Below, piece after piece: positions 23,787-34,049 of a stretch of DNA of 64,000 nt. This DNA is from Phaeosaccion multiseriatum. Lineage: Eukaryota; Ochrophyta, other classes. Below the pieces are notes generated by a model. It did no database searches, was not told the DNA's origin, and was given only the letters and a program-made list of their open reading frames with translations. The stretch is taken from assembly GCA_965112735.1 (NCBI GenBank), contig OZ218957.1, positions 186,001-250,000 of the forward strand. Reading direction: 5' to 3'. The position numbers and the translations under genes are program-made. Within the stretch, counting starts at the first letter, position 1, and every line of letters starts with the position of its first letter.

Positions 23787-26700
23787 AGAAGTCAGGGCTC
23801 AGGGTCAGGGTCAGATTGCCCGCTTGATTCAATGCATCACTCACGTACCCACCCACCCACCGTCCTGACACGCTCTGTCCTGACACCCACCCACCCTCTG
23901 TCCTGACATCCACCCACCCTCTGTCCTGACACCCACCTACCCACCCACCCTCTGTCCTAACACCCACCCACCCACCTTCCTCTCGGCGTACACCTTCCCG
24001 CCTCCCCTCCTGACTGGACATATCACCACGTAAGGGTCGCTGCTGCCCGAGAAGTCGAGTGCGGGCAGCCCCTCCGCGCTGTGCAGGGTGATGTCGAGGC
24101 GGTACTGGCGCTGATTGAGCCTGAGCACCTCTTCGAACTCACTGCCTGTGGCAAGAGCGCCGAAGGGGATGTAAACCTGACGCCATGGACCATTGGCATG
24201 AGGTGCCATCGACAGCAGGCATGACGTCAGGGACCATTGGCATGAGGTGCCATCGACAGTAGGCATGACGTCATGGGCCATGACATTGGTGTGAGGTACA
24301 GGCGGAGAGACCGCAAGGGAAAGAGTCGCCAAAGGCATTGTTGGACAGGAGAGAAGAGAGAGAGAGAGACGGAGGTAAGACAAGAGCGAGAGAGAGATGG
24401 AAGGAGAGGCATACACACACACACATGGGAGGAATAGCAGCAAAGTGCATGTGCGTGCAGAGCTCCCCACCCACTGCGTCTCGACGCAAAGGATGCCCAC
24501 ATTGGGTGCCCAAACACATGCACGTACACGTACCTGGCCCAGCGTCTTCCTCTGTAGGATGGCGTCTCCGATCTGCTTGCCCGTGGCGAGGATGGAGCGG
24601 ATACCCTTGGAGTGGTGGGCAGTGCTGAGGGAAGGGTGGTGGGGGGGGGGGGGCAGCGACGGACAAAAAGACATCAGACGCGGGAGGGGGTGGGGCGGGG
24701 AGAGGGGAGGGATAGAGAGGGAGAGAGAGACAGAGAGAGAGGCAGGGAAAGAGACAGAGAGAGAGGGAGAGAGAGAGATGGAACCCGAGAGAGAGAGAGA
24801 CAGAGAGACAGAGATGGATCAATTGGATCAATCAAAGGGGGCGCGATGCGTGAGGCGCAGGAGTGAGTGCAGAGGCTAGAAGGGGGGCAGGGCGAAGCAC
24901 CAAAAACGGCGAACCTCCTGTCAGTCAGCCAGTCAGTCATCAGTCAATCCCACCCCTACCCTCCCGCCCTTCGCACCCGCTGCTGCCGTCACTCTCTCTC
25001 CTGCCCGCAGATCTAAAGGTCGTGGTCGACGACGGCTCCGAAGGACTCTGCGGATTGTTATGTGGGTCAGAGCTGCCACCCTCCCCTCCTCCTAGGAGGC
25101 CCCCTTGCGTCTTGGTCTTGGCCTTGAGCATGACTCCATCCATGGCGAGGTCCTCATCGCTCAGCGTCCAGGAAAACGTTTCATTCCAAAACGGCCCCTC
25201 TCCGGCAACATAGCGAGTGGTGGCTTTGTCTCCGTTGCTCCTCTGCAGCTTGATGTAGGTGCGCGGCCTGTGCCTCCCACTCCTCCCCCTTCCCTTGAGG
25301 GCAGATGGTATGAGTGTGGAGGTGCGGTTGACCGTCCTGCTGAACTTGTTTCGCAGCCTCGCGGCCCCTGCCTTCGCCTTGTTCACCCCACTGCTACTGT
25401 GCGGCTCCGGCGGGGGAGGAAGCAGGTGGTCCGCCCCTTCATCGTGACTCGAAGAGGAATGATGGCCGTTGAAACCGCCTCCGTTGATGACCGTGAGGGT
25501 GAAAATGTAACGCTTGGGAGGCCGGTGGTCGTGCGACAGCCGCAGCTGCACACAGGAGGACAGCTCGGTGCTGCCGTGGTACGAGGAGGAGAAGGAGGGT
25601 TTCCGCTCTCCCATGTGGTGCTGCCCCATATGCTTCTCCTTGGTCCATGTCAGCAGCGAGTCGCCCGGTCTCACTCTCAGACCGCACGGGCCGAATTTCT
25701 GGTCGCCACCCCACCCACCCCTACCGCCCTTCTTCATTCGGACGTCGCCAACGTGCATCCTGACACCAGGCCCTCCTAACCCTCGCCGGAGGTCCGCGGA
25801 GGAGGGGGAGGACGGGGGGTAAGGCTCTGGGGTCACAGGCGGGCAGAAGGTGGAGAGAGCCAACGTGCCGACCGCTCTCCAGTAGGCCTCCTGCCCCCCT
25901 GGCATGATGGTGGTGGACTCTTCGCGAGTGGTGATGGTCACTGTGGCGGTTTCAAAGCTTTTCTCGATACTGTTTTTTGAAGTCCAGGTTAGTCCAGGGG
26001 GAGATAAAAGAGGGGAGAAGGAGGAAGAGGGCGGGAGGGAATGAGGGCATGAAGAGAGAGGGGAGAAGGAGGAGGAGGAGGAGGAGGAGGAGGAGGAGGA
26101 GGAGGAGGAGAAGAAATAGGGCCTCACCTCTCCGCTAGGGTCAACCTCCTTGAGCCGAACTTCAGCAAGCCCCCGTGGGCCTCCTCTGTCTCCAGAGGGA
26201 TTTCCGCTTCGTCGTGCAGGTGTGGGGCCTGCAGCAGCAGCGGTACGCCCCCCCCGAGGAGCTTGACGGCCTCAGTGAGACTCGCTCCATGGCCGACGGG
26301 TTGAGCGGAGCCGTAGCTGCCCAGGCTGGAGCTGCCCAGGCGGTCGGGGGTGAGGGATACACGTAGAGAGGTCATGCGGTACGGCATGCTCAGAGCCGTG
26401 CTGGGGAGGGGAGAGGAGGGGAGGAGAGAGGAGGGGAGGGGAGAGGAGAGAAGAGGGGAGAGGAGAGAAGGGGAGGGGAGGGGAGGAGAGAGGAGGGGAG
26501 GGAGGGGAGAGGAGAGAAGAGAAGAGAAGAGGGGAGGGGAGGGGAGAGGAGAGAAGAGGGGAGAGGAGAGGAGAGAAGAGAAGAGGGGAGGGGAGGGGAG
26601 GGGAGGGGAGAGGAGGGGAGAGGAGGGGAGAGGAGAGGAGAGGAGGGGAGAGGAGGGGAGAGGAGGGGAGGGGAGAGGAGAGGAGGGGAGGGGAGAGGAG

Positions 26701-29700
26701 AGGAGGGGGGCGGGTGATGAGTTTGCTTTGTTGCTGCGCGTTCTGTTCGACCAGACGCAAGGCAGTACTTATGGGCCAGAGGGGGGGCTTTCACCTCGCT
26801 CACTACAACAAAATGGGTATCATACAGACCCATTTCTGCCCACCTGTTGCTGCCGCCCATACCGTGCGAGGGGTAACGCAGCCTGGTGACGTCATTCACC
26901 ACCCTATCGTGGAAGAAACTCCCGTCCTCCCCTGTGCTGAAATACACCCCTGCTCCTGCTCCTTCTCCTCCTCCTCTTCCCCCCCCTCCCACGTATAGCG
27001 CGGACTGCCGGATGGCGACGACGTCGTTGATGACGTCAAGCGTGAGGGCCTCAGCGGGCTGCCGTTCCCTCGGGTACGCGTCCGCGACACCCCAGTCTTC
27101 CTCCTCCCCCTCTTCCTCTTCCCCCTCCTCTTCCTCCTCCTCCTTCTCCTCTTCCTGCCCCAGTCTGTTCTCTCCCCCTCCCACGGCTCCTCCTGGGAAC
27201 AAATGCCTGATGCTGTCACCGGCAACTCCACCCCCACCCCCCCCCCCCCCGCCCCCCCCCCGTCCCCCCGCGGGCGCCTCCGCTTCCCCACTCGGGTGCG
27301 CTTCTCCATGGATGTGAGAAACGCCTCCGTGACGTCACTCGCCCTAACATACGAATTGGAGGTTTCTCTCCTGGCGTGTGTGGGCACCGATGGGGTCCGA
27401 TGCTCCGAGTGCTCCTTGGAGGGGCTCAGGAGATCCTCCAGGGTGATGGTCTTCGAGCGGAGAGACAGAGAGAGCACAGGAGGGCCCGAGGCACCATCAC
27501 CCGCCCCCAAGAGGGCCATTTCATCAGCTGAGCTTGTCTGTCCCTGCCCCTGCCCCTGCCCCTGCCCATATGCCTGCCCCTGTCCCGCCACCAGCAGAGA
27601 GGCAGCCGCATCGTCGTAACCGCCAAAGGCGCCGTGCGAGGACTTGGGGGACAGCCCTCCCAACATTCGCAACACGCGCTGGGCCGGCGTCTCCCCCAGT
27701 ACTCCCATCTCGTCATCCTCCTCGTCGCCCTCCTCATCCTCATCATCGCTACTGTCGTCGCCAACTGCGTCATCATCATCATCATCATCATCATCATCAA
27801 TCTGAGCACCCCCCTGGAGACTCCTCCTCTGCCGCTGCTGCCCCTGCCTGAGCTGCTTGGTCCTCCTCCTCCTCCTCTTGCGCTTGTTTCTCATGAGCAC
27901 TCTCACAGCCCTCTGCAGGGTGGAGGCGGCCCTTTGCGACTCCTTTGTCATGAGCGTGAGGGAGATGGCTTGATCGATGCGCACTCGCAGGTGCAGCTTG
28001 CCCTTGCCTGAAGGGAAGCAGGGAAGGGGTACCAAGCTCTCTCTCTCAGAGACGCCAACAAACACCTCAAGCTTGGCCTATACATGCTTGCTTGAACCCT
28101 GATACATCGGCCTCTCCTTGGCCGATATGCCGGCCCCTCACTCGACCCATGAACCTCTTCCTTGATCGATATGCCTCCACATTCCTCCACATGCCTCCGT
28201 ACGCCTCCATATGCCTGCCTCCCTGACTTACCCTTGACGATGGTCCACCACTGGTCCGACTCTTTGATGTCGGGGTCGTAGGGCGTGTTGACGGGGAAGG
28301 TTTCCGAGTCGGCGAGGTACAGCACCACCTCCCCGAGGGGGTCGTCCGCAGACAGGTCGTCGTGGTCCCAGATCTGAAGCCCCCCCCGCCGGGCAAGCAA
28401 CGGTCCACAGGGGCAAGGAACGGTCCACAGGGGCAAGGAACGGTCCACAGGGGCAAGGAACGGTCCACAGGGGCAAGGAACGGTCCACAGGGGCAAGGAA
28501 CGGTCCACAGGGGCAAGGAACGGTCCACAGGGGGAAGAGTGGGCTTGGGGTAAGTGAGTAGGAGAGTCTCAGTACTCGTAAGGCAATGAACAAGATCACG
28601 CCCAGCCGCCTCTTGCTACACACACACACACACACGCACACATACACACACTCACACACCGCGCACCTGACAGACGAAGGGGTGCTCAAGAGAGAGCAGG
28701 GGGAAGACGAAGTGCTTGTTCCTCCACTTGGGATTCAGCGACGCCTCCACCACATCCGTCTTCTTCACCGCCCCGGCCACGCGCAGCACGCAGAAGGGAT
28801 CGCTGCTGAGCACATCGCCCCTCTTAAGCCCCTTGGCCTCGAGCACATCCACATACAGGCGGAATGCGAAGCGCCCGAAGGACGGGTCGTATTCCGCCAC
28901 TCCACTGCCATCCCCGCCCCATCCACTGCCATCTGCCCCCTCGGAGGAGAGCTGCTGCTGCTGTACCGCTCCGGTGCTGTCCTCCCCCTCCCCGGGGGGC
29001 TGATCCTCGAACGTCTGCGGAGGAGCGCAGGGAGGGACATGGGTAGGCTTCAGTTTCGGCCACGAAGAGCTTAACCAATCTCGACCCCCACAGTTCTGTC
29101 AAGGGCCAATTGTAAGGTTGCGCTTACTACCCACATACTCATTAACTTACTCCTTCCCTCCTTCCCTCCCTTCCTCCACCCCCCTCACTCACCACCAGCC
29201 TGGACAAATGCGACCACTTGACCAGCACGGCCCTTGCATCGTGGTTGTCGAGCCCTGCCGTCCCCGTGTGCGTATGCGTCATCTGCTGAGCTGCCGCGGC
29301 GCCCCCCTGGGACACACCCAGCCCCAACTCCGGCGGCGGCTGAAACGCCCTCAAGACCTGCACGTCGCACAGCAACATGCCCGCCTTGACAAACACGCTG
29401 ATCTCCGTCGCATCGGTGGCTGGCCCAGGCTCAGTTCCTGCAGCAGATGCCTCTCTCTGTCTCGCCTTGCCTTCCTCCTCCTCCTCCTCCTCGGGAGTGG
29501 TGGCGTGGCTACCCCTATCGCCTCTATGTTCCCCTTCCCCGCCCCCCTCCCCGTCTACGGGTATGGTCGTACTCGAGTTGAGGTCCTCTCCCCATACCCC
29601 TCCCGCCCCGAGCTTGGACGGGGTCAGGGCCACCTCCTCCGCCTGACGCTCCTTCTCCCTGGCCTTGAGGAATCTGTCCCTCTTGGCGTCCTTCGCCCCT

Positions 29701-31837
29701 CCTCCTGCTGGAGAGCGCCTCTTGTTCCTCTTCGACTTGAAGAAGCTGAAGAAGGGACTACTGCTCCCACTTCCCGAGCCGCTCCCCGCCCCCCCTCCCC
29801 TGAGAACGGTGGTGCCGTCGCCTTCCTCCAACAGAAAGCCTTTGACCACTGGGCGGTCCTTCACCCGACTGTCCAGCACCAGCCCCAGCGAGCCCGGAGG
29901 GAAGGTCACACGCACCTGCAGTACCCCGAGCAACCACAGCGTCTTGTCCTTACCACCACTGCCCCCCCCACCCTCCTCCTCCTCCCCCTCCTCCTCTCCC
30001 TCCTCTCCACCGCTCACCTTCACCCCGCGGCGAAAGGAAGACCGCCTCTGCAGCAGATCAGGGATGCTCTTCCTACGCTTCTTGCTCTTCTCACCCTTTT
30101 GCTTCTTCTTCTTCTTCTGCTGCTGCTGCTGCTGCTGCTTGCCCTGCCCACTCGAGTCTGGCCTAGCGAAGAGGGGTGGCGTGCCTCTGATCAAAGCGCC
30201 CCTTCCCTTCCGCTTGAGCACCTCTCCAAGTGTTTCATTCGCGTCCAAAGGCGTCTTCCTCCATACCACGCGCCCTTCCACCCCCCCGCTGTCCTCCTTC
30301 CCGCCTCCTGCCCCTCCTCGGTCGCCGCCAAAATCACCACCACCATGACCACCTTCATCATCCCCGAAGTAGCCTTCGATGAATGACCGCCGGGCCCTGC
30401 CCTCAGCAGTGGAGGGCGTCGGCGCTCTGGCATGTAACTGCTTGACCTGTACCTGCACTTGCTCCGAGTCCCTCGCATGCCTCTGCATGAAGGTCACCGC
30501 CGCCTCGTTCTGCAGCCACATGACCGTATCCTTGGCCGAGCACTCGATGCGTAGCTCCTCCCCGTGTAGCAGCACCACCACCACCAACGCCTTGAGGCGC
30601 TCTTCCCGCGCCGCTTTGGCAGCCCGCTCGGCAGCGGCCGCAACTACTGCTTCTACTTCTTGTTGCTCTTGTTCTTTTGTCGCTTCTGGCCCCTCGAGAC
30701 CCGCACTAGCGAGGGCCTTCTCTCCCGTCTCAGACAAGCTGTCTACCCCTTCCTGTACCACCAACAGCGGTGCCTCCTCGACCTTGACCCTGGACATTAG
30801 TCGCTTGTACTTCCTCCTCCTTACTCCCTCCACCCCCTTGAAAGACTGGGCCCTGAGCTCCCTCTTCATCTGCTCAGTGCTGCCGCTCTGCCCGTGCGGT
30901 GTCTGAGGGGGCACGTGAGTAGACAGGAGGCTCTTGAACCACCTCTTGCCCCTCTCCCGCTTGCCCTCGCCCTTGCCCTTGCCCTTGCCCTTGCTGTTGC
31001 TCCTACCGTCTTGGCCCTCCTGCCCACCCTCCTCCTCCTCCTCCTCCTCTTCCGCCTTCTCCTCCTGCTTCTGCTGCTGTCGCACTGGGAGAGGCGCCTG
31101 TATCTCCACCTGTTGTTGCCGCCTCTTCTCCTCCTCCAGCGCCACCAGCTCCCCAAAATTGGAGCCGTATACCCACCCCCCGCTGTCTGAGTCTGCCCCC
31201 CCCCCCCCCCCCCTCCCCTCCTCCGACAGGTGCATCAGCCCCTCCCTGGTCCACCTCCCATCTGGCGCCCTTCCACTCCCAGCCAGGGGGTGGAAGGCTA
31301 GGCAGCCGCAGGCCCTGGCCTATGGGGTGTGCGTGGACGTCTGTGAATGGACTCGGGTCGATGAGGTGAAAGAGAAAGGCACTTGACCATCCCTGTTGCG
31401 TGTGTCCATGGGAAAGGGAGCAGGGCAAAGGCAAGGCGGGGCCAATGTCCGGTGAGGAAGAGGCCCGGGTGTGTGTGAGAGAGAGGGAGGGACATGAAAG
31501 CCATACAGAAAAGATACTCCTCCTTCCGCACCAATGAGAGACCAAGAGAGGGCGACAGAAATGAAAGGAAATAGAAAAGATGCTCCTCCTTCAGCAGCAA
31601 GGGTTGCGCCACGCTTCAGCAGGCTCTCTAGCATGCTGCACGTGTCAACTTCAGCTCCAAGCCGGAGGAGGAGCCGAAGCCCTTGTCCAGGGAGCCAAAG
31701 GCGGCCCGAGGAAAGCAAGCATTATTCCTCGTCCAACAGCGTACCTTGAATGGCCTTTTGCGCTGATTCTCGTACACCTCATGCCACATGGTCTCGCCTT
31801 CATTGTCGCTTTCCTCGTCCTCCGCAGATGGGTTCAT
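11385..31837 (-). CDS. Giant DysF - C2 - DysF - Sec6-like - C2 membrane-traffic protein, about 30 exons
   Basis: Exons in transcript order: 31837-31745, 31392-29193, 29014-28667, 28373-28232, 28007-26826, 26400-26128, 25969-24977, 24624-24534, 24176-23976, 23625-23380, 22961-21871, 21702-21574, an unresolved block ending at 20614, 20454-20355, 19977-19777, 19549-19370, 19097-18567, 18373-18281, 18104-17580, 17238-17113, 16497-16363, 16224-15516, 15166-15018, 14526-14401, 14135-14073, 13778-13721, 13427-13357, 13059-12916, 12313-12236 and a last exon ending at TAG 11385. Phases agree from 20454 down to 12236 and across most of the 5' half. Domain blocks are listed separately. Ferlins combine DysF and C2; Sec6 is an exocyst tether; having both in one chain suggests a vesicle-tethering or fusion factor. 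Two frame changes at C/G runs (31196-31213, 27236-27265), one unclear exon (21424-20614) and a missing last acceptor are open problems, and two adjacent genes cannot be excluded. Confidence 0.65.
11684..12051. repeat. Purine minisatellite (GGGAGGAGGGGAGGAA-type)
   Basis: About 365 bases of GGGAGG/GGGAGGAA units on the plus strand, in the last intron (or last exon) of the giant gene. It is open in several frames on both strands only because the unit lacks stops. Confidence 0.95.
12600..12880. repeat. (CT)n followed by (CCCT)n
   Basis: CT dinucleotides at about 12601-12715 and CCCT/CCGT tetramers at about 12800-12885, inside an intron of the giant gene. Confidence 0.9.
13235..13524. repeat. 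(GT)n and (CA)n microsatellites flanking a small exon
   Basis: GT repeats at about 13233-13325 and CA repeats at about 13437-13524 lie on either side of the 71-base exon 13357-13427. Confidence 0.9.
14640..15017. repeat. GGGGAGAGGA minisatellite with degenerate exon-edge copies
   Basis: Purine-rich tandem repeats in the intron after exon 15166-15018. At about 14732-14765 and 14925-14955 it contains copies of the exon tail plus donor (CACCTGTTTGGACAGGCTGT and CCTGTTCGGACAGGCCGTGG against the genuine CACCTGTTCGGGCAAGCTGT at 15016). Confidence 0.85.
15469..15515. repeat. (CACT)n at a 5' splice site
   Basis: Tetramer array that reads GTGA GTGA on the sense (minus) strand and begins at the donor of exon 16224-15516. 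Confidence 0.95.
16529..17112. repeat. (CACT/CATT)n array, about 580 bases
   Basis: Reads (GTGA)n on the sense strand of the giant gene and starts within a few bases of the donor GTAAGT of exon 17238-17113. It fills almost the whole intron up to the acceptor at 16498. A CCCATTCACTCCCTCC higher-order unit recurs inside it. Confidence 0.95.
21574..22120 (-). other. Second DysF-like domain
   Basis: The end of exon 22961-21871 and exon 21702-21574 join in frame to give VEVFENETLHPQTGNWSS, then LTDVSGHFPLGALDDI, then LEWRDTHWKIDVW. This follows the DysF plan (YENE..P..GWSS, TD..G.PLGSLDE, WEW...WKID). The final DysFC strand (GW.Y..F) is not seen clearly. Confidence 0.65.
23380..24176 (-). other. 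Third C2 domain
   Basis: Two exons encode YRLDITLHSAEGLPALDF, SGSSDPYVVIC, then NLNPVWEESFTF, INVKDRDRGRTDDPIGHV and VRLVLPLEE. All C2 strands and the Asp pairs of both Ca2+ loops (SDPY, KDRD) are visible, so Ca2+ binding is plausible. Confidence 0.9.
23855..23975. repeat. GTCCTGACACCCACCC minisatellite at a donor
   Basis: Four to five units of about 23-27 bases; on the sense strand each unit ends in GTGGGTGGGTG, the sequence of the donor of exon 24176-23976. A related CCTGACACCC unit occurs near 19256-19360 in another intron of the same gene. Confidence 0.85.
24180..24290. repeat. 52-base tandem duplication next to a 3' splice site
   Basis: The block ACCATTGGCATGAGGTGCCA..GCATGACGTCA occurs twice in a row immediately upstream (sense) of the acceptor of exon 24176-23976, inside the intron. 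Confidence 0.85.
24977..25969 (-). other. Second C2-like domain
   Basis: The exon contains RYIFTLTVINGGGFNGH, a long low-complexity loop, then RTYIKLQR, GPFWNETFSW and GVMLKAKTK, which fit C2 strands with an expanded loop. Ca2+ ligands are not obvious, so lipid or protein binding without Ca2+ is possible. Confidence 0.6.
26400..26708. repeat. GGGGAGAGGA minisatellite
   Basis: About 310 bases of purine repeats in the intron before exon 26400-26128 of the giant gene; pure pyrimidine on the sense strand up to the CAG acceptor. Confidence 0.95.
28232..29014 (-). other. First C2 domain
   Basis: Two exons joined in frame encode RLYVDVLEAKGLK, SSDPFCVLRV, ASLNPKWRNKHFVF and IWDHDDLSADDPLGEVVLYL: a complete type-II-like C2 order with Asp residues at the expected Ca2+-binding loops (SSDP and DHDD). 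The strand WTIVKGKGKLHLRVRI closes it in the next exon at 28007. Confidence 0.85.
28381..28536. repeat. 20-base tandem repeat, about 7-8 copies
   Basis: Near-perfect copies of CGGTCCACAGGGGCAAGGAA at 28391-28533, ending about 15 bases from the acceptor of exon 28373-28232 of the giant gene. Confidence 0.95.
31180..31837 (-). other. N-terminal DysF domain block
   Basis: The first exon gives MWHEVYENQRKRPFK and is spliced (GTACGC donor, CAG acceptor, phase 0) to GWSSAFLFHL, continuing to PPGWEWKGARWEVD and, after a frame change in the C-run, to GGWVYGSNFGEL. This is the DysF signature: YENQRR.P..GWS, then WEW...WEVD, then GWVY..F. DysF domains occur in ferlins and in Pex23/24/30-type peroxins of the ER. 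Confidence 0.8.
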
Positions 31838-32280
31838 CGTATGAGACCGAGAAGGAGGAGCAGCCGAAGGAAGTGCAAGAACCCAAAAGAAATAAGCCAA
31901 GAAAAGTAGAGGTCGACATCAGGAATTGCCCGAAAAAGCAAAGAAGCGGGAACGTGTCGAGAAAGGTTCAAGATTTTTTATTTCTATTTCCATCACTCCC
32001 AGCTCTACCGCCCACTTCCTCCCCTCCTCTCCCTCTAGGATCGCGAATAGCGTTTGACTTTGACAACTCTGCTTTTTCTCTCTCTTTTTCTCTCTGCTTT
32101 TTTTTTTTGCCTTGGGTCTCTTAGGGGCACTACAGGATCACAGAGGAGAGAAGGGGAAGGTTAGAAAGCTAGAAGAAAAGACTGTGAAGAGGGGAACGGC
32201 TCAGCAGCAAGAAATTGGAAAGGAAAAAGCGGGGTTGAAGAGAGAGTAATTTGAGAGGAAAAAGAAGGAAGGAGAGGAGG
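31838..32280. promoter_or_regulatory. Divergent promoter region (giant gene / ankyrin gene)
   Basis: 443 bases between head-to-head start codons. It contains a pyrimidine stretch (about 31975-32115) ending in a T-run and a purine-rich stretch leading to the ankyrin ATG. No known element is recognised. Confidence 0.5.
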
Positions 32281-33246
32281 ATGGAGAAGGGGAGAAGCAG
32301 TGGGGGTTCACTTGTTGGGGGTGCTGCCTGCGCCAATGCTGCCCGAACGTTTGAGGCTTGCGAGAGGGCATTGGCGCAGGACGTGCTTATTAGGGTCATG
32401 AGTGGTGTTGGCGAAGGTCATGACGCCTTCATAGCGACAGTGTGCAAGGAGTGGAAGGAGCACTACAGACGTGGACATTCCGCCAAGACGACGTCCAAGC
32501 GCAGCGTGATTGAGTCGGCCGAGCGCGTGCACTGGGCGAAGCGGCTCGGGTGTGAGCTGAGTGTGGGCACTTTTCAGGCCGCCGCCAGGCATGGGGATGT
32601 CGAAGTGTGTAAGGCACTCTATGCTGAGGGCTGTCCCTGGAATGAGGACGTGTGTCGGGCAACTGTAAAGAACTGGCAGCATGGCCTGAGCGTACTCAAG
32701 TGGCTACGATCCAGAAACCTTTTCGGCAAGGAGAGGTGTCCATGGGATGACAAGATTTGTGGCGAGGCTGCATATAGGGGGAATGTGGAGATACTCAAGT
32801 GGATCCTCTCGGACGCAGAGCGGGGTCCATTTGAGAGCTCCACGTGGGAGTTCGCCTGTCTAGGCGGTAACATCCCTGTTGTGGACTACCTCCTAAGCAA
32901 TCCCCGCACGAGGGCCTTGGTGGAAAGGAATAGAGACGGAAAGTGGCGTCGTGGGGCGATGTACGCTGCTATAAACGGACACCTTGGGGTGCTGCAGCTC
33001 CTCCACGCCAATGCTTACGACCTCTGCGCTTGGGACGCGAGGGTGTGTCGATCTGCGGTCATGAGCGCTCAGAGCCTGCCGATGCTCAAGTGGCTCCGAT
33101 CAGAGGAAGTGCAGTGCGCGTGGGATGAAGAGTCGTGCCCACAGGTCATGCACGACAGAGGCATACTTTTTCAGATCGACGCCGAGTCCTTGGAGATGAA
33201 GCAGTGGGTGCACGCCAATGGCCACCCTTGCAGCTGCGAGGACTGA
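32281..33246 (+). CDS. Intronless F-box-like / ankyrin-type repeat protein
   Basis: Open frame of 321 residues from the ATG at 32281 to TGA. After a basic Ser/Gly-rich start there is an F-box-like segment (GVGEGHDAFIATVCKEWKEH, about residues 42-62). Repeats then follow with the same signatures as the gene at 9836: AEGCPWNEDVCRA, HGLSVLKWLRS, GNVEILKWIL, NPRTRALVERNRDG, GHLGVLQLLHANAYD, SLPMLKWLRSEEVQCAWDEE and CPQV. The C-terminus (MKQWVHANGHPCSCED) recurs in the pseudogene at 47141-47959. The absence of introns contrasts with the paralogues at 995-6555. Function unknown; a substrate-binding F-box role is inferred only. Confidence 0.88.
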   Translation: MEKGRSSGGSLVGGAACANAARTFEACERALAQDVLIRVMSGVGEGHDAFIATVCKEWKEHYRRGHSAKTTSKRSVIESAERVHWAKRLGCELSVGTFQAAARHGDVEVCKALYAEGCPWNEDVCRATVKNWQHGLSVLKWLRSRNLFGKERCPWDDKICGEAAYRGNVEILKWILSDAERGPFESSTWEFACLGGNIPVVDYLLSNPRTRALVERNRDGKWRRGAMYAAINGHLGVLQLLHANAYDLCAWDARVCRSAVMSAQSLPMLKWLRSEEVQCAWDEESCPQVMHDRGILFQIDAESLEMKQWVHANGHPCSCED

Positions 33247-33621
33247 CGAAGAGTGGTATTCACATGGGGCGACGTCAGACTACTTCGCTCAAAGGAGGAA
33301 TCAGAGGGATGGGGACGGCGGCTCTGAGGCGGAGGAAGCAGGGGAAGATGGGGGGGGCATGGAGGCAGGAGTCTTCGGAGGCCCTCAGTCCTTCGTTACA
33401 CCCGTCTTTTCGTTCCCAGGTCTTTGACGTGTTCGCAGGGAGGGAGAGGTGTTTGTGAACCTCCCTCGCGCTGGATGACGCAAGGAATGCCTGAGGAGTA
33501 TTTGTTGACTTGAGAGGTATCACCTATACCTGAGGAGTTGAATACATGTATATACCATTGGGTGCCATTTGGCCTGCTGACTGGCGTTGCGGTGGCGCAC
33601 AATGTAGACTTTCTGTAGCAC

Positions 33622-33687
<66 letters not shown>

Positions 33688-34049
33688 CCCTCCTTCTCTC
33701 CCTCTCTCTCTCTCTCTGCTCCTCTCTCAATCCCTCCTTCTCTCTCCTCGCGGCATCTATGCCTTTCTGGGGCGGGCCTAATCGTGTGTTGGATGGCGGA
33801 CATTACCGGATATGACAACAGGGCAGAAGGCAGAGAGCCGTCCACAGCGTCAAGCCCTTCGACCCTTCACTCCCTCTCTCTCTCTCGGGGGTGCGGTCCA
33901 TGAGTCCTTCCTACTCACCCGTAGCTGGAGCAAGGGTATGGAAAGGAAACAACAGTCACTTTCTTCACGTTGTACCCGTGGCTGGAGCAGACATAAACCG
34001 TAGAGACCAGACTTAACGTAGTATTGTCGTGGGTTTTCACTAGGATACT
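33247..34049. repeat. Convergent intergenic region with (CT)n
   Basis: About 800 bases between two 3' ends. A CT dinucleotide run lies at about 33627-33730. I see no further gene. Confidence 0.6.

Noticed and set aside
28381-28536. Possible CRISPR array (20-base repeat, about 7-8 copies)
   Set aside because: There are no spacers; the units are directly tandem, in an intron of a eukaryotic gene, and no cas gene is present.
29118-30386. Plus-strand open frame of over 400 codons
   Set aside because: It is antisense to the large coding exon 29193-31392 of the giant gene, has no domain, and follows from GC-rich codon use on the other strand.
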